Positions 26,475 through 35,667 of a stretch of DNA of 64,000 bases are shown in pieces (position 1 is the stretch's first letter; the number at the start of each line of letters is the position of its first letter). Made by a program: the position numbers and the translations under genes. The notes beneath the pieces are model-generated. The model had not been told where the DNA came from. It made no database searches and saw only the letters and a list, made by a program, of their open reading frames with translations. Origin of the DNA: JAFMJV01 sp963814315 (lineage in GTDB: Bacteria > Chloroflexota > Limnocylindria > Limnocylindrales > CSP1-4); the NCBI GenBank assembly GCA_963814315.1, contig CAWFCG010000003.1:310001-374000 (forward strand), in the 5' to 3' direction.

Positions 26475-27659
26475 CTAACCCGCGGTATCGGCTTCTGTCT
26501 CCGTGTCGCTGCTGGCGACTGCGCTGCTCAGGTCGAGCGGTAACGAGCAGTCCTCAGGGCATGTGTCGAGCGCCCCGGTGAGGATGTCTGATTCCGCTTG
26601 CTGGTAGCGTTCGGCCGTTTCGACCGGCAGCGACTGTCGCGGCCACGAGACCGCGATCCCACCATCGACGAGGCCGTACTCCACGAACCGTGGCGTCGCC
26701 ATCTCAGCGAATTTGTACATCACCTCTCGCACGGCCTTGGCCACGTCCTTGCTGACGCTGGTGAGAACGCAGTCGGCCAGCTCGGGGTGCGTGGTGGCCA
26801 CGTCGGTCCCCGTGCCCACCGTGAGCACGGTGCCGGCATCACAGGCAGCCTCGATCATGGCCGTGGTCACGCCTCGCCCGATCGGCAGCAGCACGTCGGG
26901 CTGATAGACGTCGATGAAGGCCTTGGTGAAGGCCTTGGCACTGACCGGGTCGCCGAAGGCATCCTCTTCATCCTGGGCCAGATACGCCAACTCGATTTCG
27001 ATGGCAGGGTCGATGCTGCGAGCACCGTTCACGAAGCCGTGGACGTAGCGGTTGCATTCGACGCAGTCGGGCGTGCCGCTGATGATGCCGAGCTGGTTGT
27101 TGCGACTAGCCTCGGCTGCCAACACGCCGGCCAGGTAGGCGCCGTCCTCGACCGCGAAATCGACCGCGGTGTAGGTGTAGGGGATCCCGAACTCACCACC
27201 GGCGCAGGTGCCCGATGGGTCCAGCTGCCCTTCCTCGGTGACACAGGGCATGGGCTGACCCAAGTCGATGTAGATCGGTCGGGCGGCCGCCTGGTAGCTG
27301 CGTGCGATGTTCACGTTGGCGTCGCCATCGCCGCCTGAGATGACGATCAGTGAGGGATCATCCAAGGATGCTTGCAGGAGCGCCTCGGTCACGCGCTCGG
27401 TGGAGCGCTGGGGAGGCAACGGGTACCAGTTCTTGGGCTTGCCGCCGATGAGGGTGTGGAAATCGCTCACGGTCTGCTCGACGAGCGCGTTCACCCCGGC
27501 ATCGTCGAGCTCGCTGGTGAGGAGCGTCGTCTCAAGGGCTCCCGCTCCAGCGTACTGCGGTGGCGGCGGTGTAGGGGCCTGCGCGGTGGCCGCGCTGGAG
27601 GTCACCAGCAGGAGGGCCGCTGCTCCGATGAGGATGCGAGTCATGGGGTTGCTGCGCAT
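26475..27659 (-). CDS. BMP-family (BmpA/PnrA) solute-binding protein, second copy
   Basis: A 394-residue exported protein of the basic-membrane-protein family, whose studied members bind purine nucleosides for ABC import. ATG at 27659 has a strong AAGGAAGGAA upstream and is followed by a Sec signal (ILIGAAALLLVTSSAATAQA) without a lipobox Cys. A Pro-rich linker follows. The core shows VDFAVEDGAYLAGVLAAEAS, LGIISGTPDC and VHGFVNGARSIDP, the family hinge pattern. It shares a Cys pair pattern (PCVTEEG ... DPSGTC) with the first BMP protein at 32.4 kb but is otherwise divergent. It lies at the far end of the same-strand transporter cluster. Confidence 0.82.
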   Translation of the reverse strand: MRSNPMTRILIGAAALLLVTSSAATAQAPTPPPPQYAGAGALETTLLTSELDDAGVNALVEQTVSDFHTLIGGKPKNWYPLPPQRSTERVTEALLQASLDDPSLIVISGGDGDANVNIARSYQAAARPIYIDLGQPMPCVTEEGQLDPSGTCAGGEFGIPYTYTAVDFAVEDGAYLAGVLAAEASRNNQLGIISGTPDCVECNRYVHGFVNGARSIDPAIEIELAYLAQDEEDAFGDPVSAKAFTKAFIDVYQPDVLLPIGRGVTTAMIEAACDAGTVLTVGTGTDVATTHPELADCVLTSVSKDVAKAVREVMYKFAEMATPRFVEYGLVDGGIAVSWPRQSLPVETAERYQQAESDILTGALDTCPEDCSLPLDLSSAVASSDTETEADTAG

Positions 27660-27839
27660 GGGTTCCTTCCTTGGCCGGCACGTCGACGACGAAGGCATGG
27701 TACGGGTCCAGCGCGTAGCCTGCTGCATGACCATCGGACGGGCGCAGCTGGACCTTCGTGTGCACTCCGGTGTGGTCCGATCCGGCGCCCTCAGCGAGAC
27801 AGCCGGGGACACGACATCCGCCCGCTGGGTGGCAGCTGC

Positions 27840-28367
27840 TCAGCCGCCCGGCGGGCGCAGTCGTCGGTGTTCGATGGCGGTGCACCGGTCCATCACGACT
27901 CGCAGTCCACCCGCGTGCGCGATCCGGGCCGCCTCGGGGCTGATGACGTTCAGCTGCAGCCATAGAGTGCCGCAGCCGAGTGCCACCGCCGAGCGGGCGA
28001 TGTCCGGCGCGTACTCAGGGCGGCGGAACACATCGACGATGTCGAAGGCAGTGCCACTCGCATCGACGGCAGCCTCCAGCGTCGGGTAGCAACGTCGTCC
28101 CTGGATCTCGTCGGCCTTGGGCGTGATCGGAACGCAGGTGTAGCCCTGCTCAAGCAAGTAGTGCATCACCGAGTGTGACGGTCGCCAGGGGTGTGGTGAG
28201 GCGCCCACGACGGCGATCCTCGACGCCGACCGCAACACGTCAAGCGCCTCCTCGTCATCAAGAAGGGCCAGTTCGTGGGCATCGAATGGATACCCGTCGT
28301 CGAGACGGGTCGGCAGGTCGGAGTCGGTCATGCGCTCATGGTCAGTCATGCGCTCATAGTCGCCCAT
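27840..28367 (-). CDS. CoA-binding domain protein (YccU-like)
   Basis: A 175-residue cytoplasmic protein with a CoA-binding Rossmann domain of the type found alone in YccU: SRIAVVGASPHPWRPSHSVM, then GYTCVPITPKADEIQGRRCY, FDIVDVFRRPEYAPDIA and LWLQLNVISPEAARIAHAGG. Its molecular role is not established. The start region is a tandem repeat of about 18 nt (ERMTDHERMTDSD), giving three possible ATG starts; 28367 is the longest. It sits between the importer permeases and the second BMP gene on the same strand, which may be coincidental. Confidence 0.88.
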   Translation of the reverse strand: MGDYERMTDHERMTDSDLPTRLDDGYPFDAHELALLDDEEALDVLRSASRIAVVGASPHPWRPSHSVMHYLLEQGYTCVPITPKADEIQGRRCYPTLEAAVDASGTAFDIVDVFRRPEYAPDIARSAVALGCGTLWLQLNVISPEAARIAHAGGLRVVMDRCTAIEHRRLRPPGG

Positions 28368-28402
28368 GGCGACGAGACCGGCCTACGTGCCGACGATGTG
28401 CT

Positions 28403-29473
28403 CTACGAAGCGCTCTCGCGCTCGTAGGGTTTGCCGACCGCAGCTGGGGCCACACTTCGTCCCACGGCGCCGGCCAGGATGATGATGGTCACCAAGTAGG
28501 GCAGCGCGGACCAGAACTGGTCAGGGATGGCGGTGAGGATGTCGCCCAGCTGGCCGGTCGGCGGGATGGTGCGGATAGCGATGCTCAGCGAGCTGGCGCC
28601 CGCGAACAACAGTGCGCCGCCGAAGGCACCCAGCGGCAGCCAGCGGCCGAAGATGAGCGCCGCCAGCGCGATGAAGCCACGGCCGTTGGTCATGCCCGCC
28701 TGGAATGACGTGCCGAAGTCGAGCGTGAACCAGGCGCCTGCGAGGCCGGCGAAGATGCCGCCCAGGATGACGTTGCGGTAGCGCAGCTTGATGACGTCGA
28801 TGCCGACCGTCTCGGCGGCCTTGGGGTGCTCGCCGACCGAGCGTGTGCGCAAGCCCCAGCGTGATCGGAACAGCAGCACGTTCAGGATCAGTGCCAAGAT
28901 CAGGACGCTCATGGTGATGGGGCCCTGGTTGAGGAACATGTTGAAGATCCAGCCGACGAAAGGCAGGTCGGTCAGTGCCTCGGGCGGGATGAAGGGAGTG
29001 AAGCGGCCCGCGGACGGCGGTGAGGAGGCACTGATGATGATGATCAGATAGCCCGTGGCGCCCAGGGCCACGATGTTGATGATGGTGCCGCTGATGATCT
29101 GGTCGGCCCTGACCGTGATCGACAGCCAGGCATGGAGCGCAGACACCAGCATGCCGGTGATGATGGCCGCGAGGAGGCCCAGGATGAGGGCAGGGGAGGC
29201 GCCGAAGAAGAAGTCGGCCTTGGGCTGGTCGGGAAACGCCTGCACCACCATCGAGGCGACGAACCAGCCAGTGAAGGCGGAGGCGATCATCATGCCCTCG
29301 ATGCCGATGTTGACCACGCCCGAGCGCTCGTTCATGAAGCCGCAGTAGGCGCCCAGCGCGATGGGCGCTGACAGCGCCAGGATGACGGCGCCGTTGATGG
29401 TCAGCACCTGGATCATGTAGTCCACGAGCTGGAACAGGATGCCGACCACCGGGATGTCGAAGAGGAGGTCCAC
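28403..29473 (-). CDS. BMP-type ABC importer, permease 2 (NupQ/YufQ-like)
   Basis: A 356-residue branched-chain-type permease (LivM/RbsC superfamily) with about eight to nine membrane helices. The segment FMNERSGVVNIGIEGMMIAS near the N-terminus is the signature of nucleoside importer permeases, and VGEHPKAAETVGIDVIKLRY followed by GGIFAGLAGAWF marks the cytoplasmic coupling region. GTG at 29473 is chosen because GAGGG lies about 7 nt upstream, partly overlapping the stop of permease 1; the longer frame runs inside that gene. It follows permease 1 by 10 nt and forms the heterodimeric channel with it. Confidence 0.93.
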   Translation of the reverse strand: MDLLFDIPVVGILFQLVDYMIQVLTINGAVILALSAPIALGAYCGFMNERSGVVNIGIEGMMIASAFTGWFVASMVVQAFPDQPKADFFFGASPALILGLLAAIITGMLVSALHAWLSITVRADQIISGTIINIVALGATGYLIIIISASSPPSAGRFTPFIPPEALTDLPFVGWIFNMFLNQGPITMSVLILALILNVLLFRSRWGLRTRSVGEHPKAAETVGIDVIKLRYRNVILGGIFAGLAGAWFTLDFGTSFQAGMTNGRGFIALAALIFGRWLPLGAFGGALLFAGASSLSIAIRTIPPTGQLGDILTAIPDQFWSALPYLVTIIILAGAVGRSVAPAAVGKPYERESAS

Positions 29474-29483
29474 GGCTACACCC

Positions 29484-30664
29484 TCAGGCCTTGGTGGCGG
29501 AAGACCCGCCGTAGCTGCCGGTGACGGTCTTGAGCTCGTCGAACTCGCCACCCTTGGCGTCGCGGATCCGGAAGACCCAGCGCACGATGAGATCAGCGGC
29601 CAGGAAGAACAGGATGACGCCCTGAAGGATGTCGATCATCTGGACGGGCACGCCGGCCTTGATCTGCATCAGCGGCGCACCGGCTCGCAAAGCGCCCAGC
29701 AGCAGGCCGCTGAAGAGGATGCCCCAGGGGTTGGCACGACCCAGCAGCGCTACGGTGATGGCGTCGAAGCCGACCGTCGTGGCGTAGGCCGCGGGCAGAT
29801 AGTGCTGCACCCCTACGATCTCGATACCGCCCGCCAAGCCGGCGAGCAGGCCGCTGGCGCTCATGGTCAGCACGATCAACATCCGCGGTCGCATGCCGGC
29901 GTATCGGGCCGCATCGGGGTTGGCGCCGACGGTGCGGATCTCGAAGCCGATGGTCGAGCGATACAGCACCCACCACACGATAGGCACGGCCACGAAGGCG
30001 ATGATGACGCCCGAATGGAGCAGGTGGCCGCTGCTGCCCCCAAGGATGGGCAGCGTCGCGGCGCCGACGTCGGGGGTGCGTGCGAAGGTGGCACCGGCCG
30101 CGCGCAATGGCCCGCTGACGGCCCACGAGATGATCTGCAGGGCGACGAAGTTCAACATGATGGTGACCACGACCTCGTGAGCGCCAGTGAACGCCTTCAA
30201 CCAACCTGGGATGAAGCCGTAGGCGGCTCCGGCGAGCAGGCCGGCCACGAGCGCGGCCGGAACCGCGATGACCGATGGCGCGTCTGCCAGCACGATGCCC
30301 GCCGCGACGGCCCCCAAGGCACCCATGAGGAACTGCCCCTGGGCGCCGATATTGAAGAGGCCGGCCTTGAAGCCGAGCCCCACCGCCAGGCCGCCCAGGA
30401 TGTAGGGCGTCGCCCTTACCAGAGAGTCGATGACACCGTTGAGGCCCTTGAATTCGATGCTGAAGGGGTCGAAGGCGATGGCGATCCCGGTGGCGCCCTG
30501 CAACAGGGCCAGGTACGCCTCGGCCCACAGCCAGGGGTCCAGACTGCCCGTGATGATCGGGCTCGTCAGCACCATCACCACGGCGCCCACGACGAGGGCC
30601 AGCAGGATGGCTCCGCCAGTGACGGCCAGCTGGCCCCGCAGGGAGCGGCTCAGGAGCCGGTCGA

Positions 30665-30668
<4 letters not shown>
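29484..30668 (-). CDS. BMP-type ABC importer, permease 1 (NupP/YufP-like)
   Basis: A 394-residue permease with about ten hydrophobic helices. Family elements are TPYILGGLAVGLGFKAGLFNIGAQGQF, EVVVTIMLNFVALQIISW, the coupling segment VGANPDAARYAGM and GLAGGIEIVG. The start ATG at 30668 overlaps the ATPase stop by 4 nt (ATGA), indicating translational coupling. A basic, Gly/Ser-rich C-terminal tail of ~35 residues is cytoplasmic. It partners permease 2 and the two-domain ATPase at 30.7-32.3 kb. Confidence 0.94.
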
Positions 30669-32251
<1,583 letters not shown>

Positions 32252-32268
32252 GATCTCTCAGGAGTGGC

Positions 32269-32373
32269 TGTCGGACTCCGACGGAGCTGTCGAAGTCCGA
32301 CAGGACGAACGGGTCGAAAACGAAGAACTGGCCGGAACCGACGAACGGGCCGACCCGGCGGCCGACCCGTTCG
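32269..32373 (-). terminator. Two intra-operon hairpins between BMP1 and the ATPase gene
   Basis: Two stems lie in the 156-nt gap. One is an 11-bp perfect stem, CGAACGGGTCG (32306-32316) with CGACCCGTTCG (32363-32373). The other is a 9-bp stem, TGTCGGACT (32269-32277) with AGTCCGACA (32294-32302), just before the ATPase start. No T tract follows, so they may act as a partial terminator or as mRNA 3'-end protection that leaves more binding-protein message than ATPase message. Confidence 0.6.
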
Positions 32374-32407
32374 ACATAAACTCAGCTTGCGCTGCTGCAG
32401 CGTATGG

Positions 32408-33529
32408 CTACGGCAGCGTCACGACGCAGAAGCCTGATCCTTCCTGCGGCTCGCAGGGGATGACCGAGCCGTCGATCATGCCGGCGGTGGCGGCAGCGAC
32501 GGCCGCTACGGCGTCCTCGCTGACCACGCCCTCGTGATCGTGGAAGGGGCTGATGCCCACATCATCGGTGGAGATGTCGAGGAACAACGCGCCGCCCTGG
32601 GCTTCACCGGCGGCGACGCGCTCGATGGAGGACTTGACGGAGTTGGAGAGCTTCTTCTCGGCGCTGGTGACCGTGCACGCCGCGGTCTCCGGGGTGCTCA
32701 AGAACTGGTCAACGTCGACGCCGATGCCCCAGATGCCGGCGTCACAGGCAGCCTGCAACACGCCGTTGCCGGTCTTGCCGGCGACCTGGAACATGACATC
32801 GATCTCGGGATCCTGGGCCAGCAACTGCTGAGCGATGGCCTGGCCGCCAGCTGGGTCGTTGAACGCGGCCGCGTCGGGGGCACCCGAGACGTAGGTCACG
32901 GTCACGACCGCATCGGGATTCGACGCCTTCACGCCGTTGGCGAAACCTTCGATGTAGTTGGGGACGGCCGGAACGACCGAGGTCCCCCCGATGGCCGCCA
33001 CATGGCCGGTCTCGCTGACGTCGGCAGCGATGATGCCGGCAAGGTAGCCAGGCTGCTGCTCACGCCAGTTGAGGCCTTGCAAGTTGGGCAGGAGCTCGGC
33101 CGGGTTGCCCTCGCAGCCAAAGTTCGGGTCCGGGTCGCCCTCTGCGGTGATGCAGGGGGCCTGGTCGACGCCGATGAACTTGATGTCGGGGTTGGCCTTG
33201 GCGGCCGCGATGGTGTCGGCACCGGCAGCGAAGCCTACGGTCACGATGACGTCGTACTCCTGGTCCACGAAGGCCTGGATGTTCGGCGCGATGTCGACGG
33301 ATTGCTGGCTGATGGCATATTGCGGCGCGGCGGCCCCGATGGCCTCAGCGCCGAGTTGGGCACCTTCCCAGCTGTACTGGTTGAAGTTGCGGTCGTCGAT
33401 GGTTCCGACGTCGGTCACGAGACCGATCTTCAGCTCGGCGCCGTCCTGAGCCAGTGCGAGCGCGCCGCCGGCGAGCACGCCGGTTGCCGCGATCATGAGC
33501 GCCAGGGATGCGGTCGTAAAGCTACGCAT
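32408..33529 (-). CDS. BMP-family (BmpA/PnrA) solute-binding protein, first copy
   Basis: A 373-residue exported binding protein and the first gene of the importer operon. ATG at 33529 has AGGAGGAAC directly upstream. A Sec signal (FTTASLALMIAATGVLAGGALALAQ) lacks a lipobox Cys. The mature protein begins with ELKIGLVTDVGTIDDRNFNQ, the family opening in which Asp and Asn contact the nucleoside. It continues with SWEGAQLGAEAIG, FAAGADTIAAAKANPDIKFIG and PNYIEGFANGVKASNP. Purine nucleosides are the likely ligand by family, but this is not proven. How it stays near the permease without a lipid anchor is unclear. Confidence 0.92.
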   Translation of the reverse strand: MRSFTTASLALMIAATGVLAGGALALAQDGAELKIGLVTDVGTIDDRNFNQYSWEGAQLGAEAIGAAAPQYAISQQSVDIAPNIQAFVDQEYDVIVTVGFAAGADTIAAAKANPDIKFIGVDQAPCITAEGDPDPNFGCEGNPAELLPNLQGLNWREQQPGYLAGIIAADVSETGHVAAIGGTSVVPAVPNYIEGFANGVKASNPDAVVTVTYVSGAPDAAAFNDPAGGQAIAQQLLAQDPEIDVMFQVAGKTGNGVLQAACDAGIWGIGVDVDQFLSTPETAACTVTSAEKKLSNSVKSSIERVAAGEAQGGALFLDISTDDVGISPFHDHEGVVSEDAVAAVAAATAGMIDGSVIPCEPQEGSGFCVVTLP

Positions 33530-33671
33530 GCGTTCCTCCTCTACGTCGGGACGCCAACGATGGCACTGCTCCCGAACGGGTCTAACCGTCCAGCACCACA
33601 CCGTGGGACGGACACCAACGCATCCTAGCGGGTTCCCGCGAGCGATGAGTGGCGGCGCTGCCACGCAGGCC

Positions 33672-35284
33672 TCATCCGGTCGTGATGCGCAGGTCGTCCA
33701 CGGCAGCTTCCACAGTGGCGCCGTCGCCCTTGTCGATGGCCACCAGTTCGATCGAGACCTGTCGCCCGCGAAGGTCATCGGGCAGCGTCGCGCGCAGCGA
33801 CTTCCACCTTGGTTCAAGCCTGGTGCCCGTACCGGAGACTTGCAGCAGGGTCAGCAGGCGCTCTCCGTCGCGGTCGACGATGTGCACACGCAGTCCATCG
33901 GCAGCGGTGGCCGATCGGCTCAGGCCTACCCAATGGCGCAGTCGCAGTGTGGCCGTCTTGTCGTCGGGCAGCCTGATGATGGTGGAGCGGACCGTGGTGC
34001 GGCCACCGTCGACATCGTGGCCCGGACGCTTGCCGGTGACCAGCACCGATCGCCCGGATGCAGCCGAGCCCAGTTGCAACTGACCCTTCTTGGGGTCACC
34101 CTGTTGCCAGCGTCCGTCGCCGGCATTGTCTGTCCCGTCGGGGTTGGCCCGCCAACCACGAGGATCTCCAGGTCGTCGAAGTAGGGGCCGCAATTCACCT
34201 TCTTGGACGTGCGCCCCAGCGCAGAGTACGGGCACAGCGCCTTGCCCATGAGGTATAGCACGGCGTCCCGATTGCGTGCGGTCTCGCGTCCGATCACCTC
34301 GTCGGGCGGGTAATGCCTCTCACGGCCACCCGCGCGCGGATACAGCTCGAACGTGAACGAGAAGATGCGCTGGCGGGCATAGGTCCAGTCGATCATGTCA
34401 CCGTCGGTGGGATAGAGCGAGCTCGACTGCGTGGCCCGGTAGCGGTTGGAACGGGCCATCGCCTTGCCCATGGCGCGGAAGGTCCGCAGATCCAGCTCGG
34501 TCATATCCGGTGGCAGGTCGCGGCGCGTGTAGCTGTATGGCCACAGCACCATCTCGCCGCTGGTGTGGAACGTGATGTGGGTCCGGATGCGCTGTCGCCC
34601 GTCGACCACGCGACCCTGGATGAAGTCGCGGACGGCGCGCGCCTCGGGCGTGGACCAGGCACGAGGCCCGCGGTAGTTCCAGGCACTCGGTTGGCCTGAT
34701 GAACCGCCGCAGCAGCCGAAGCGATAGCCGTAGTTGCGATTGATGTCGGTGCCCACCTTGGCCGAGCCCGGCGTGGGCTGTCGATTGCGACGCCACGAGC
34801 GATAGGGCGAACCGGTGAGATCATGCTGGAGTCCGTCAGGGTTGACCATGAACACGATCCAGGTGCGCCGATGGTCGACCAGCTTGGTGATGCGCTTCCC
34901 GAGCGCGGTCGGCTTGCCGTAGTGCTCCGTGAGCAGGTCAAGGATGTAGATCGGCATCTCCGCGCTCAGGTGCTCGCGGGCGTGGTGGAGACCATCGAAC
35001 AGCACCTCAGGCTCGCCATCATCGGCTCCGGGGTCGCCGCTGACCTCCGCCGCCCAGAGCTTGCGACCCTGGTAGCTCTGGCCGAGGGAGAAGAGGCGGA
35101 CGATGCCAGGTTTGGCCTCCGCCACCTGCTTGATGTGGGCCACCATCTCGCCGTACGAGTGGTAGCCAGCGTCCTTGACGGGGTAGTCGGCGCCTGCGGC
35201 CCTGAAACCTGATACCGGCACCATGGCGACGGTGGCCACGAGAGCGGCTACGAGGGCGGCGATCAGCATCAAGGCAGGGCGCAT
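33672..35284 (-). pseudogene. M14 zinc carboxypeptidase with C-terminal beta-domain, frameshifted
   Basis: The first frame (from ATG 35284) encodes a signal peptide (LMLIAALVAALVATVAMVPV) and a carboxypeptidase T-like domain with an intact active site: His101 and Glu104 in HHAREH, His240 in FHTSGE and the general-base Glu313 in FTFELYPRAGG. Homology then jumps frame near 34146-34160. The minus-one frame continues as WRANPDGTDNAGDGRWQQGD, VLVTGKRPGHDVDGG and a beta-sandwich ending at 33672. The original frame only runs on as an unrelated Arg/Pro-rich tail to 33926. A single missing base in the GTTGGCGGG region explains this: either a genuine mutation or an assembly error. The catalytic domain is complete, so activity could remain. 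A TAGCAT hexamer lies 8 nt before the start. Confidence 0.8.
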
Positions 35285-35292
35285 GCCACGAG

Positions 35293-35298
35293 ATGCTA
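35293..35298 (-). promoter_or_regulatory. -10 hexamer of probable leaderless carboxypeptidase transcript
   Basis: Read on the minus strand, TAGCAT is followed by 8 nt and the ATG at 35284. No Shine-Dalgarno sequence is present. Confidence 0.5.
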
Positions 35299-35562
35299 CG
35301 GCTTGAGGCTACAGCTTGCCGTGAGTCCCTGCGGGTTGCTGCGGGGCGATGGCTCTCGTCTCATCCGGCATCAGTACTGGTACCAATGGCCAAATGGGCC
35401 ATGTGGCGGTCAGATGTGGTCCGGAGACTTCTTGTTCGACGCGGTGGACTCGGCCGCCCATCCAATGGTGCAGCCCGACAACAGTTATGGCTCTGACGTA
35501 CGGGGAACGGTTGCCAAAAGGTACGGGGCGGTGGACCCTTTAAAGACGGATCTGTCCGCACT

Positions 35563-35646
35563 GCCGGCCTTCGGCTGGCGTCGTCGTTTGCTCCCCCAAG
35601 GGAGCAGTTCAATCGGAGACCGGGGGGTTGACGTTGGGGAACCCCC
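35563..35646 (+). promoter_or_regulatory. Structured 5' leader of the large surface-protein gene
   Basis: The 383-nt gap between the carboxypeptidase and the surface-protein gene has no supported ORF. Near its 3' end three compact hairpins follow each other: GCCGGCC-ttc-GGCTGGC (35563-35579), GCTCCC-ccaa-GGGAGC (35590-35605) and GGGGGTT-N10-AACCCCC (35623-35646). The last ends 9 nt before the ribosome binding site GAGGAG (35655-35660). I could not match this to a known riboswitch consensus. Confidence 0.5.
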
Positions 35647-35667
35647 ACCCCGAAGAGGAGAGCATCG

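Noticed and set aside
33926..34150. Continuation of the carboxypeptidase first frame to 33926
   Set aside because: Arg/Pro/Ser-rich and unlike the family; the neighbouring frame continues the recognisable beta-domain instead.
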